From Hoplostethus atlanticus (taxonomy: Eukaryota > Chordata > Actinopteri > Trachichthyiformes > Trachichthyidae): a stretch of 64,000 nucleotides of DNA. Each line of letters begins with the position of its first letter. Position 1 is the first letter of the stretch. The notes below the pieces were generated by a model. It saw only the letters and a list, made by a program, of their open reading frames with translations. It did no database searches and was not told the origin of the DNA. Location of the stretch: positions 62,001-126,000 of the forward strand of contig JAXDDX010000174.1 in assembly GCA_034670405.1 (NCBI GenBank), read 5' to 3'. Both the position numbers and the translations under genes were made by a program. This document shows positions 14,497-27,264 of this stretch, one piece after another.

Positions 14497-17400
14497 ATAT
14501 TTTATTGGTGTTTCACCTTCAGGCATATACTGTATATGTGTATGGCTGTTTGTCGCCAAAAAAGCGAAATGAAGGACTTTTCCCTGCACCGACGATTAAC
14601 TTTTTTAGTGAACTAGGGAATATCCAACACAATGTGATGGTTGACAGGTCATCATATTGTGCTCTATGGCAGCCATATAGAGAATAAATGATAAGTGAGT
14701 AAGTCAAAAACTTGGCCTGGAAGCAGCTTACATTACAGATCGGCCAACTTTTGAAACTTCATTAAAACAAAATGAAAGCACTTCCCGGCACACTTAAATT
14801 AAATAGAAATGCTTTGGAAAGGGATGATGAAAGCTAGAAGTGGGAGCTGTCTGACAATTTCAGTGCTCACATACTTTCATGACATAAGGTGATTCTTGTG
14901 TGCTGAAAGTGAATCGTAGAAATGATTGTCTCTGGAAGACCCCATCTCACAGATGTAATATAGATGTCTTGAATGAATGACTACCTGCTGGTCTGGCTAT
15001 GTACCCATAATTGAGATACAGAATATACAGTACCTGTAGAGTATAGCTCCCACTGCAGCAGCTACAGCACAGCATAGTCTTCTTATGCAAACCAAGAAGG
15101 TGTGGCGGGACATTTGATGTATAGTAGTCATTACTGTACATGTTCAATCACTGCTTTCACACTGTAATTTCAATAATATTTTCTATCAAGGATATGAGTT
15201 TCATATATGATGTACCTTCTTCAGCTGAAAGGATGTATTACAGTGCAGGGCAGTTCATATTTAGTGTGGCTACTTTTCACTTTATTGACCTAGCATGGTC
15301 AGCATTATGTTCCACATGAGAGATGGTTCTCAAACATCCACAAGGATGAGGGGCCTGCAAACGATGAAGTCGGATCACTCACTGTCTCCATGCTCCATTT
15401 GAGGTCTTGGTTTATGAGGGTCCTGCGGTAGCGCCGAAGTCTTTGACGTGTGCAGGACTGAACACCCTGGTGGGAGAAATCCAGCACTTTCAAAACTTGG
15501 CCACAGGTGTGCTATTTGCCTTTTCTTGTCTTGTTGTCAAACGTTTGTCACATTAAAATCTCAGCAGCTCTGACAGTTACATTCCTAGGAGAAGCATAAT
15601 AATTAAAATGTATCAATCACATTTTTTTTTTTTAGTACATGAAGCTATTTTATTCCATGTTTGATTTGATATGGACAGCAATAACAAAACGAGCAATGAA
15701 AGCTATGTGTTAGAAAATAATCTACTTACAGGTCCAGCACTGCAGGGAAGCACTCCATCAAAAGTGAAAAATGGACGCCTGTGTCCAAGGCCTAAATGTA
15801 TTCCATGGCCGGAGAATGAACTTGCTGCCCATGTGACACATGATTTACACAGGAAAAGGCCAGTGACTCTCTACAATGATAGATCTCCACCTTAGTCTGC
15901 CTGGGCTCATTCTATGACATATAATCCTTCTCTTTTAAGTTGTAAGATAGAGATAGATAACAAAATGCTGTATTGATTTCCCTGTCTGCACAGTGGCTGG
16001 GTTTTTAAGATTGCACATGTCCACGTCTGAATCTTGACCACAGTGACAACTGTTACTGTCGCTAATGCAATCACTGTTGCTTACATTTACGTCATTAGAT
16101 CAATTTATTTTCTTTAACATTTCACGCATTTTATGCATTAAAAATGAAAGAAACATTACTTGAATGTTTAATGTTTAACTATTTCAAGAAATAAAAAAAA
16201 TAAACAAATTTAATGAAATATTATTCTTTAACAGATCTATCTATACAGAGAGCATATACATAGCGTTATATAGATTATGCTCAGTATAAATGATGTTCAC
16301 TTTCTCCTATGCCATTTTATTTTTTGTTTTTCTCTGATCCTGGAGCTGCTAGCCAAGCTTCAAGCAGTCAGAGTAACGGTTTATGAATTTGTGGCAGCAG
16401 CCCACATGAGGTTGAAACAGAGGAAGCATCTACTGCATCTTAGAATTTTCTCTAAATGGGTTAGATGTTGGGTTTGTTGTTAAAACAGTTAAAGCCCTGG
16501 TTCATGAGAATGAGTAACTACAAAATCTTAATAATATTAATATGTCACAGGCATTAAACCTAGCAAGAGAAAATGACCGTTTTCCCACAGGAATGAAATA
16601 GAGAGCAATGTTTTTAGGGAGAGTCATAGCAATGATATGCAGCCGCTGGGGCTCTGCATTCAGAGGTCACGAGCCAATCACTCTCCCTGGATCTATAAGG
16701 ACAACTCAGTCGAGGCCTCCTGACTTAGGAGCTACAACTAAAGATGGAAAAGTTTTAAGAAAATGAATCACTCAATAGTAAAAAACTGAACCACCTTCCA
16801 GTCTGCAAAAGTGGGCGTTAACCCTCATACAACCTCCTGCAATTTAGCCTCACACAATGATTACAGTACGATACTGTAAATTAATAATAATCTAATATAC
16901 ATCGGTGTTGCCATACAAGTTCAAGCCTGTTTTCTCTTTTTTTTTCTTCAGTTGAACATAGCAGTCCATGGAGCTCTTGGAGGATTGCATTTCATTCTTT
17001 TTCTGCCTGTTCTTACTTAAATCATATAATCCTTTCTTAGCTTTCATGTTACAGTCAAGAAATTCTTACTATGGTTGTTAATATATAGATTATTAAACAC
17101 ATAAATAAATGAAAGCGCATGATAGTAAATAAGCTCTCCAATGCACAGCATACATCCCATTACTCTAAAAATGTTCTTTAGAACATGCAATGTAGTCAAC
17201 ATATATAACATTTTGTATTGAATGTATATGAAAACTGGTCTAGTCATCCAGGTTTTGTCTACATAGGGGCATTGGTGGGGTGTAGTGGGTCTATATCTAA
17301 TTTCCCATTCATTTTCTCCATAGGCATTTCAGAAAATAACAATGAAAGAGTTTTAAGCTTTGAACTAACCAGCTCAGAGATGATTAAAAACTATATATGA

Positions 17401-17647
17401 AAAACTAAAAAAGTCAAGGTTTACATAAAGTTTCATAAGAGGGAATAAACTGCTCATTCAATACAACCTTGCTAGTGACGTCATTGATTTACTTTCCCAA
17501 CAGTGATGCTAAATAATAGGATAATATAATAATGATTATTTGATTTGTAATGATGTTTGCACTCACACTCACCTCATCCCTAAATTGAATGAAAACCACT
17601 TCGCTCTGGTCTGGCTACCAGCCACGCGCAACTTTGGCGTGGGTAAT

Positions 17648-17800
17648 GTTTCTATGGTTACAGCAACCTCTCTGATTGGTGGGAACTCGCTAAAGCTTGT
17701 GGCTAGTGTAGTATTTCACAAAAAAACATTTTTTCACAATTGAAAGAAGTTTGACTGATGGCTTCTACAGGAACATATATCGTGGTTTCACAGTCTCACG
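17648..17800 (+). promoter_or_regulatory. Possible small promoter with 43-nt mini-exon
   Basis: GTTTCTATGGTTAC (17648-17661) resembles an RFX X-box, and a reverse CCAAT box (ATTGG, 17675-17679) follows it. At 17758 an ATG opens a short frame, MASTGTYIVVSQSH, which runs into a full GTAAGT donor at 17801. The order of X-box, CCAAT, ATG and donor looks like the start of a gene or of a transposon-borne transcription unit. I found no partner exon downstream and do not recognise the peptide, so it could be chance. Confidence 0.25.
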
Positions 17801-17809
17801 GTAAGTCTA

Positions 17810-20770
17810 CCTCAACGTTAAAATGTTATGGATAATAATCAATAATGATGAAGGGGAAATTAACTCCCAGAACGTTTCAGCTTCATGTTCATGTGTGTCT
17901 TAATCTGGGCTTGGAAAAGCCAGTTGCAGCATGTCATGTCACATCCACACAACTTGATTGTCATTCCCTGTTTAGCTGAAGTTATATCACAAAAACATGT
18001 TGTCTAACAGTATTCATGCTCTTATGGGCCGCTTGACAGCAGCCAGTAGTTTTGGGGTGAGTGGAGGGGGGGGAGGTTGTTGTTTTTTTTCTGCTAGAGG
18101 CCCATGGACCCCGGCTCTGTTTACAGAGTGAGAGAAATGGCTTAAATCTGCTAGCGTCAATGCTGATTCATGTCACTTTGAGTGACGGGTGACCCGAGAG
18201 CCGGCAGCCAGACAGTGAGACGGATTACAAGTGAGCAAAACGCCAACAACCTCTGGCCTGCTGTGGGGCAACAGATGACAGCAGAGGAGGGCAAGAGGTG
18301 GAGAGCCCTGTACTCAACCCCCCCATCCCTCCATCCATCCATCAACCCATCCCCCTCTTGGCTAGTATCCACTCAGGCAGACTGATAGACAGGGGAAAAT
18401 GAGAGCATTCTGTTGTTAAAGTAATACAATTCCATCAGGCTTTCTGGTCACATGTTACAATACAGTTTCAGTATAACAGTATGTCTTTATTATCGAAGTG
18501 CAGCGTGATTGTTACTTGCTGAGATCAAAATTAGGTCAGGTGATATTGCTGCTATATATGTACGAAACAGCAAAATGTGAAGTTACTTGTCTCAATCAGA
18601 AAATGCATTGCTTCTTACATGGTAGTAGCAACAGTAATTACATTGTAGCCTAATACAAGCAGAGGAATAAGTGTTTCTGGCTTGAGGGCCAACAAGGCTA
18701 CGAGCCAGACAGAGATCTAATAATAGGAAGGTGTGAACACTATGCTCCTCATGAAAAAGTGACAAAAGAAAAGAAAAATGCCTCAGCTACAATTTACTGT
18801 GGCAAACAGACACCATTCATGTGCCCTTGTTGACTGCTGGCTGCAACAGAGCCAACAAACCCTGAATCCTCCCGACAATATCTGAGGGCTCCACATCCAA
18901 TCCCATCCAATTCTGGTCATTAGAGGATGACCTCGCACAGTACTGACAGACAAATTCTTTCAGGACCTTTTCCTTGGCTTTTATAATTGCTATACTTCAC
19001 CATGCTATGCTGTCAAAGGGTTTTGAAACACCAAAATTCTTGGCAACTGAATTGCCACCAACTGAAAGCAGTCAAAACTCTTATGATGCTGTTTTTCTTC
19101 ACAAACAACACACAGTGTCAGTGAAGTACTCCTTTTGGTGAGGATTTGATATGTATGTTGATGTGCTCAAAACACACGCTTTGGGTCACCAACATCTTAA
19201 TTGCTTTGATAGACCAACTCCTTGTGGAGACACACAATGATTGAAGAAATTAGAAACACTTTGCCTTTTGAAATGTCTGTAATCTGTATTGTGTGGCATC
19301 ATATTTTCGATATCTAGTTACATGAGATGTGCACTGCCCAGACAGTAGCCTTATCTCTAGGACAACTTTATAGGAGAGCTGAATTCACAGATTCTTGACA
19401 TCATATATAGTTAACATTGTATCTGTTTACACTGGTCTCTCATTTAAAGCTTGAGAGACCATGTCTTTTATCATCATTGATTTGGTTTTCAGATTGAACA
19501 GAGATATGTCCCAGCGTTGCACGAACTACATTTTAGATTTAAGATCAGATTCAATTAGAAATGTATGGTTTTATGGAGGCGTGCTTATGAGACCATGTTC
19601 AAATTATTTTGATGTTAGGTATACCAAAAAGACAAATATCGGACTGGAGAAACTATTTTTTCAGGGAATTTTAGTGTTGTTGACATTTAGTGTATTAACA
19701 AACCTCTAAATGGGCTTACTTTCAATCCCTCTCTTAACACCCCGCATTGCTTTTCTCAGTTTCCAAACATTGAGAAACTCTTCTGACTGTGTAGGTTAGC
19801 AAAAATAATAAATAAAAGATCAAATATGAACACACAGGTCAAACTGTTAAATAATCCAATAAGTCTGCACGTCAATGTGCAATAGGCTACCCACCTTTTT
19901 TATCCGTCACAAAACCCAATGTGATTGAGCATGAACATGGTTTCAGATGTAATCTCTATTTACAACGCATCCATGGATTACTCAAGGCAGAATCCTGTTA
20001 CATGAGCTGCACACGTTCTTACCACCATATTAAAGCCTTCTAATAAGCGTAGGTGTCACCCCCGTCTCTGGCGCCTGGCCATTTGCGTTTGGTCTGTGAG
20101 TCCAGAGATGCTTGGGAGGCACAAGCAGCCAGTCGGCAAGAATTAGAGAAGCGTCCATGATTGTGCTGACGTCTGCAAGGGGCTAGGCTGGAGATTAAGC
20201 CCAATAAAAATGTGTGATTTGTTGCTTTCATATTTGGGAGATGTCAGCTTCAATTTGAGCTAGCACGACGCCTTGAGGCAAGCTGGGTGACACATTTGAA
20301 GGATGCACTGATGAACTGCTGGCAATCAAGTGTTAGTTCTCTCATCCAGTATATGACGGCAATGAAAACCTCCCTGCATTCTTACATAGGGGTTTGGCCT
20401 CAGCTTGTTGTAGTTACTGCTAACTGTTGAGGTTTGATCGGATAAAAATAAATACATAAATAAATAATAACAACAATATTATATGTGGACTTTGCATCTT
20501 CAACATACTTTAAGAGGGAATGTTGATTTAAATTAGCCGACACTGAGGTTTGATTGAAATAGCGGTCAGCCATTATATTGGGTCCGATATTGACATGTGG
20601 TCATTTCTTCCTGAACACAGCTACATAAAAAAAAGAAAAATCCTGTAAATCCCACAATGCAATTAGATTTTCTTTGCACATTTTATTCATTACTTTGTTC
20701 ATTTTCACATTTTATTTATTCAATTAATTATTAAGTGGTGTTTTTTTGTAAATTAATTCTCCTTTTAAAG
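17810..20770. other. Noncoding 3' flank, segment 4
   Basis: No gene recognised. It contains a G-run (about 18064-18077), a short CCAT-rich stretch (about 18320-18350) and AT-rich unique sequence. Confidence 0.55.
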
Positions 20771-21399
20771 GCATAGGGCTCTATTTCCAGGTCATTTTCA
20801 CACCTGCAGCCAGGGGCACAGGGAGGGTCTAAGCACACAGAAAACTCTCGAGTGGGCCCTTAAAAATCTAGTGGTTATATAGCGTAAATACTAGTATACC
20901 TATTTAGGCGGAGGCACAGCACGGTCTCTCTCTCTGTCTGTCCCAATTTGACACAATTTGACCTGTTGTTTTATCACTGAACTGGTCGGCTGTTACAAGG
21001 TTTCAACCTGCCGCTGAGCTCTGGTGAGATCTGGTGCTACGCAAACTTGTTGTTGCTACATGTGAGACGGGGCTGTGCACAGACAGCAAGTGGATGATTC
21101 AAAAGCAACATGTGTAGTAGACAATTAGATTACAATTAGATACAACAAGCATTACTACCAATCTTACAAGCACCAACGATGTTAAGCAAGGCATTGTTGT
21201 TTTTTGATTGCCGTGGCAATCAGTGTTTGGGACTGGACAACCAACCACGGAGATTGACACCATCTTTACAACCACAGATGGTGCTATTGATATCACTAGA
21301 TGGCAGTAAAAACTGTCCAGATTTGAGTACAACAGGTCTAAGTGAAGTGATGAGAAATGACGTATAGGGCACAGCGAAGCCAAAATCTAATGTGCTCAT

Positions 21400-21630
21400 A
21401 TGAGGACGCAGGGTCGCAGGTGGTTAACACAAAAAGGAACGTGTGGTGAATTTGCACGGCTGGCCAATGGAAATGCTGCTTTGGACATGTTGACCTCTGA
21501 AATAATCATGGCACATCATCCAATTTTATACAACAAGTACAAAAATAAGCAAAGAAGAGATGCAGCCTGGTTTGTAGTCAGTCGTGAAGCAGGACTAGAC
21601 GATACATTTATGTTCATAATGATGTCATAG
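21400..21630 (+). pseudogene. MADF-like domain fragment
   Basis: A 76-codon plus-strand frame has in its second half LTSEIIMAHHPILYNKYKNK then QRRDAAWFVVSREAGLD. This matches the MADF pattern of a hydrophobic helix, (H/R)P-(V/I)LY, a basic stretch, then AW-x-x-(V/I). MADF domains occur in Adf-1-like regulators and in proteins carried by some PIF-type transposons. Only the first two helices are present and the frame then ends, so a fragment or single exon is most likely. It lies next to, but opposite in strand from, the Myb/SANT-like exon. The first 30 residues show nothing recognisable. Confidence 0.4.
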
Positions 21631-22006
21631 ATGTTTTAACGTTACCTTAGCGATGCTACCTAAGTAGCATGCTAGTAGCATGCTATCAGATAACTAGCTA
21701 CCTGTTGGCATCAAGCATAGCATTGCAGCTGAGTGGCAGCTAGTTAGTTAGCACTTAGCCATGCCAATGTTGAGTTGAGTGCTCATTTTAAAAGTTGCAG
21801 TATTGTGACTGGCCTCTAAATCAACATCCCCTGACCCCATGCAAACACAAAGTTCCAACATTTTTCTTTCAGCTCTTCAAGCATGATGCTAAGCTAACTC
21901 TAACTATGATGTGTGTACTGTCAGTTTGCACCATGATGCACGGAGAATAACATTGAAAGTAATTTCAATATCTCCATAAAAGTTTTTTTCTTCATAAAAG
22001 ACTTAC

Positions 22007-22129
22007 TGATTGGTTAACTAGGCCGTACATTCGCTCGTGGTGATTCTGCGCCTCCGGCACAAGGACATCAGTTTCCTCCTGGGAGAATCTTTTGTGGCAG
22101 AGCTGTTCTGGATCGTTCTCTTCCATCAT
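22007..22129 (-). pseudogene. Myb/SANT-like exon of a Harbinger-type transposon (fragment)
   Basis: On the minus strand, ATGATG at 22129-22124 opens a frame of 41 complete codons that includes KRFSQEETDVLV and then HHERMYGLVNQS. The RF-x-x-EE-x-x-VLV pattern followed by an (I/M)YG turn is typical of the Myb/SANT-like domain of PIF/Harbinger accessory proteins and their host relatives such as NAIF1. The frame meets a strong GTAAGT donor at 22006-22001, so it looks like a first coding exon. I saw no matching second exon downstream on the minus strand. Expected roles would be DNA binding and nuclear import of the transposase. It is most likely a fossil, although the open frame itself is undamaged. 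Confidence 0.55.
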
Positions 22130-24640
22130 GAAATTGTCAGAGCGCTGTGGCACACAGTGCACTTCTTTTAAAGGGAAGGAAAAGGGGTGATTTGATTGGT
22201 CATTGGCTCACCACACCTATGGATAATGTATTGCTCCTAATCAAACCTTGTTTCCTCTGACACCTTGTTTCAGGGGCCTTTCCACCCTGCCAGGGAGAAG
22301 ATTCTGGGGGAAATACTGAATACTTGTAATCCTTTCATGGTGGGAAATGTATTTCTATTTGCATTTTAAGACGTTGTGCTCATTTCTCTGTTAGACCAGG
22401 CTCAAAACCCATATCAGTCTAGCTGACACACTCGTGAAACCTTTCAAATTCTGTTCTCACAGGAAGTTATTACAAGACTCAATCATTTACCATTTTTTAA
22501 ACAAAGAAATAGCGTATAATAAATAATTAAGAGCAATCATGATTTGACAGACAGAGAGGGGAAGACATGATTAAAAGGCCGTATGTGCAAAGGGTTAGAA
22601 ACGTGTGAACATTATCAGTATCAACCGACTGTTTAACATTTTAGAAGTTGGAAAACACCCCGATGGTGTTATCCGACTGGATCCGACGCGGATTATAACT
22701 AAACCACTACCCTGAGTTCCCTGAGTTTGATCCTGTTTGCAAGTGCTTCATCAAACTTGAGCTTTTTTTTTGACAAGGCAGAAGTTTCAGCATGTATGAT
22801 TAATAAGATACAAATGTGCAGTTGATATTTGATAAATGACTTTGGTTTCATATTCATGATGCACAATGAATATGCAGCACCAGGGGCTTAGGCCTACTTG
22901 ATTGATCAAATGTATTCATTCATCACTTGTTTTGCTTAATTAGCATATTTGAACACACTATTATCTAAGAGGCTATTTGGAAGATAAGATGTATCTGAGA
23001 GATTAGATATATTCTTGCGTTCCTCTTGTAAATTCCTATTGTGTGTCTCGTAAAGCCCATATTCAGTTATTTTGATATAACTCAATGTAAACGCTTAAGA
23101 AAATCGTTTTTTCCTCCAAATTATTTATCAAACAGCTATTGTACCATAGTTTTCATAATTTCTACTAACTACTGTTATCTAAAGTAAATTTGATCCTCAT
23201 TTTTGAAAAAAGTATCAGCTCACTATAGTAAACCAAAGGTAAAGGGACAAAGAAGTGCTCTGATATCTGCCAAAACGAATGGAGGGATGTAATGCTCATT
23301 CTGGGATATTTCTCAGAGGGACATAACAATCTGAGGACTTTGGGGAAAATAATGGGAAAAAGGAGTTAGGATGTGGGTCATTATAGCTATAAGTTCTAAA
23401 GCCCTTCATTAAACACATGAGCTAGTCATTACCCTGCTGCTGTGTGATGAACATTTTGAACCCTCATTCCCCCTCTCTGGTTTACAGGCCAGATGATGCG
23501 GAGAATCCATGCTTGTCTACCACAGGACGAAGCAAAGTCAGGAACATTGTAAATGTTTTGTGTGTATCCAAGCAGGCAAATTCTGATGCACATTTGTCCT
23601 ATTACAGCACATCAACATCAGGGAGATGCACGCTAGTGCAAGCAAGGAGCGTACACTTATCATTATTTGATAGCATGTTTAATGACAGATTGACAAAGGA
23701 TTTGCAAATGCAAGCTGGCATCAATTTTGCTAAGGTCGGGTTTCACTGCGTCTGCAATGCAAGTGTACTTATGTGCATAATTTGATTTTTCAACTAAGCT
23801 ATTAGAACAGTTTTAGAAAGCAACTCCAAGCTGAGCCTGGGAAAAATGTGTGGAAAATGTGTGGAAGCGCTTCTAATGTTTTGCATCTATTAGACAATGA
23901 ATGACATTTATAAACCTCATGAATTGCCAAACATTTTCACGGCTGCACTTTAGTAATAGCAATAATAGTAAAAGCAATAGGAGGGCTGTTTGGTTTAGCT
24001 ACAGCACAACCAAATAATAGTCCTCTCAACTGTTGTCGTCATTTCTGGGCTTTTTGGACCCCATTTGCTGAAAGTTATTTTCTTAAAATGGGTGAAATAA
24101 TGAAAGTAGAAATAACACATGACAAAGATATTACATATTTTGACGCATAACTGAATTTAAAAAAAAATCTTGCTAACACCCATGACGTGGATGTTGCGTT
24201 ATCCTCAGGTTACAAAGGGATAAATGCTGGAATGCTAAGCTAAGTATGGCTAGCGATTTCTTATTGTTTTCATTGCAGCCTCAAAGCCCATCAGAATCCA
24301 CCTCAACAAATAAAGAAATGCATAGTAGAGGAACTCTTGAAACTAAAAATAGTTAACATTGGATGGATGGAGTTGAAGGCAATTATTTTACAGCCCTATT
24401 CATTTTCACGTGAGACTGAAAGGGGGCGGGACCCGGAATCCCTTATTTGTCATCATGTCATGCTTGAGAGGACAATTCTGTGAACACAAAACGACTTTAA
24501 AAAAAAGATTTTACATCCTATATCGCACACGTTGTTTATTTCTGAATCATTCTGTTACTTTTTATTATTAAAAGTAACTATAATGATGGAGCTCACAATC
24601 AAGCTCCATCACTGTGTCCTCTGCCCGGTGCACTGTAACA

Positions 24641-24687
24641 TCTATTGTCTATTGTAGTCTATTGTAGTCTATTGTTGTCTATTGTAC
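24641..24687. repeat. 10-bp minisatellite (GTCTATTGTA)
   Basis: About five copies of a GTCTATTGTA-like unit in tandem, some one or two bases different. Confidence 0.85.
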
Positions 24688-24727
24688 TGGAACATTAAAT
24701 ATTTGCTTACTCTTTTCATATCAAGAT

Positions 24728-24870
24728 TGTGTGTCACATGAGTATGTGTGCATGCATGTGTGAGCATGTGTGTGTGTGCATAAAATCAATAAAAATTAAT
24801 CAGTTTTGCAAAACCAAGATTGTGTGTGCGTGTCTGTGTGTGCATGCATGTGTATGCGTGTGTGTGTGTA
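24728..24870. repeat. TG-rich repeat, two related blocks
   Basis: Two blocks each start with AAGATTGTGTGT and continue through TGTGCATGCATGTG into a TG run. They are separated by about 40 bp of unique AT-rich sequence, so this looks like an imperfect local duplication of a TG microsatellite. Confidence 0.75.
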
Positions 24871-26574
24871 ATTACAGAGAGCTTGGTGTGTTCTGTAATT
24901 AGCCATGACATGTTAGATATACGGTATGATTAACTGTGTTAATACGCAAACACCTAAAATGAATTAATATAAAGCATCAAAATGTGTTTATTTCACTTAA
25001 TTACCTGCAATGCATTACCATAAGCATATCAATGCTAAATTACTCATGTATTGGAGTACATAGTGTATATTTGAAAACTGTGAACAACTGATATTTATTT
25101 TGATTTCCGCCCAATAGTTAGCGCACCTTTAAATGATTGGTGATTGTAGGATAAGAATCATATTAACATTACAAACTGTTGCTTTAAATTACGATTGCAG
25201 TCATATAGCATTTTGTGTGTAGTAACAATAAATCCCAAAGCGACCTTGACTTATTAGACCAAATTATGGTCAGAGACAACTAATTTCCTTCTGCTGATTG
25301 TACTGATGAAAGCATTTTTTTTCTGTGGTGAGGCTTGTATGAATCTTAAGCATGTTGTGCTGAATCCTCAAAATGTACTTGCAAGCCTATGCTCTGAATA
25401 ATGATTTATCCACATGTATATCATGGCTGTGGAGACCATTTAAGTCAAAACAGAATAAAGCTGCAATTAAAAATGGAGGAATTCTTAATTATTACAGCTA
25501 CAGCATTGCAATATATCCCCTTTCATTTATACAATTGAATCTCACTTTTATTTTTAATTAATAAACACAAACGACTAAGAATATTCTTTTGTTCATAACA
25601 TTCTGCTATACCTCAAGATCATTGCTTGCTTCAATTTAGAATAAGTTGCTATTCTAAAACATAATGGCTCTACAGACAAATCAGAGATCCATTGGTGAAG
25701 AAAGGCACTAAATAATTTATAGCTTTAATCTGCTCACTGAGGTGTGTGGTCTTTGACAGTAATTATAAATGCAGGGAGAAATTATAGCTGAATACTTTAA
25801 CTGCATTAGGAGTCATCTGATGAACAACGTGATTGCCTGCTCATTTCCAACAATAGGGGGCAAGTTGGTGTCACAGTATTCAAATCACCACAGTACCCAT
25901 GTGCTTTTTCCCATTTACCATCAAATGTCAGTTGCCTGTTATAAAACAGAGATTTGATGGGTGGAGGTAATTGAGGACTTGATTGCTTGAAAAGAGATGA
26001 ATTGAGTAAAATGTTTATGAATTTACAAGGCAATTATTTTTAATAGCTTTGAAATAATAGAGCTGGAGGAAATATGTTTAATTGTTATGATACCATCATG
26101 CAGCAACAGCAGCAGCATTCACAGCAAGGCAATAAAATCTGACAAGAAAATATATCTTTTAGGTGTATCTAAAATTCATAAGGTAAGGAAGAGGATGCAA
26201 TGTACGGTGCAATGCAAGGATGCTGTCCTTTGTCTCATAAGGGTTCTGCCTTTATTTTAAAAAAAATCTGTGGGTGCAACAGATTTGTAATGGGTAAGAT
26301 ATTTTTTGTAAATTTGCACATGAGATAAACATAGATGGTGTAAAAACTTAGATATAGGGTATAATTCATGTTAGTATTATTCTTAGTATCATAATATAAG
26401 ATATCTAAAGGTGTTTTTCTAGTCATTGTTATTATTACAAAATATTTCAATCATAAACAGGGAATCTCAGTTTATTGATCATTTATAACCATACACTCCG
26501 TTTCTTAATTTGGAAAATAAGTAGAGACAATTTGCAAAATAAAATTACTACAAGCTGTTATCAAATGTTAACTC

Positions 26575-26580
26575 TTTATT
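26575..26580 (-). terminator. Candidate poly(A) signal AATAAA (distal)
   Basis: An exact AATAAA on the minus strand about 690 nt after the stop, followed within 40 nt by a TTTTATTTTG stretch that resembles a downstream U-rich element. It is as likely as the proximal signal. Confidence 0.4.
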
Positions 26581-26761
26581 TGAATAGGTAAAAAAGGTGC
26601 ATGTATCATTTCTCTTGCTGTTATCCTTGTAGCATGAAACGCACTGTTTTTTTTCCTCTAAAATATATTTACATGTGAGATATCCTTGCTTCCAAACTGT
26701 CTAATTGTTTTATATTTTTTGAGTCATGTACAGAATCCGAGTCTAAACTGGTGATTAAACA

Positions 26762-26767
26762 TTTATT
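26762..26767 (-). terminator. Candidate poly(A) signal AATAAA (proximal)
   Basis: An exact AATAAA hexamer on the minus strand, about 500 nt after the tshz2 stop. It is one of two well-placed candidates for the end of the mRNA. Confidence 0.4.
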
Positions 26768-27264
26768 AAAGTGCTTTTTTCTGTTCTATCATTGCAACAC
26801 AAAACATCTTTACATAGCAATACACTGTACAGTTCTGTATGTGTGTTATCATGTGTCTGGCTACCTGTTTTAACAGCTGCACATTTATGCAGGTGTACTG
26901 TATCACAGAAGTTGTAAAGTACAATGAATTCATTACTTTGTCTTTGAAATACAATTGAAACTTGACATATCATACAAATAAATAGTAGTCATAGCCAGAG
27001 CTATTGCATGCAAACATCAGCAATTATGTTTCTTCAAGCAGTAATACATTTCATTACTGGTGATGCATTTGAGCAGGGTGCAAAAGTATCTTTTAGTGTT
27101 TCCTTATACAATTTCTAACCAGTGTGTCTTTGTTGTAATCCATGAAATGTTTTAAATGTCATAATAATGCACACTACACAATGCTACTTGAAAAATGGTT
27201 GAAATATCTGACCCGTGTATTAAAATAAAAAACAACTAAAAAGGTGACAATAATATGAAAAAAT

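Larger units (their letters stand above)
20772..22290. mobile_element. Decayed DNA transposon region, probably PIF/Harbinger-related
   Basis: Several pieces point to a degraded DNA transposon or a pile-up of them. At 20775-20786 there is AGGGCTCTATTT, resembling the start of a common fish Harbinger-type repeat. A Myb/SANT-like exon lies on the minus strand at 22007-22129. The TTTAAAGGGAA stretch at about 22168, with TTTGATTGGT and CACACCTATGG after it, recalls the interior of the same repeat group. A MADF-like frame lies on the plus strand at about 21400-21630. I could not find a matching right terminal repeat or a TTA/TAA target duplication, so the borders are approximate and more than one element may be involved. 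Family assignment is from memory. Confidence 0.5.
22291..26550. other. Noncoding 3' flank, segment 5, next to the tshz2 3' end
   Basis: AT-rich noncoding sequence. A 10-bp minisatellite (24641-24687) and TG-rich repeats (24728-24870) lie in the middle. A GC-richer patch near 24400-24450 may be an old insertion that I cannot classify. The 113-codon frame at 23444-23785 shows no domain. Confidence 0.55.
26555..27264 (-). other. tshz2: Probable tshz2 3' UTR
   Basis: This AT-rich sequence follows the tshz2 stop codon. On the minus strand there are AATAAA signals at 26767-26762 and 26580-26575, the second followed by a T-rich stretch suited to cleavage factors. A TGTAAATA Pumilio-type site lies at 26673-26666. 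A further AATAAA at 26256-26251 could extend the UTR. The end point is therefore approximate and which signal is used is unknown. Confidence 0.5.

Noticed and set aside
23444-23785. 113-codon plus-strand frame
   Set aside because: No domain, no splice signals and no compositional difference from the neighbouring noncoding DNA.
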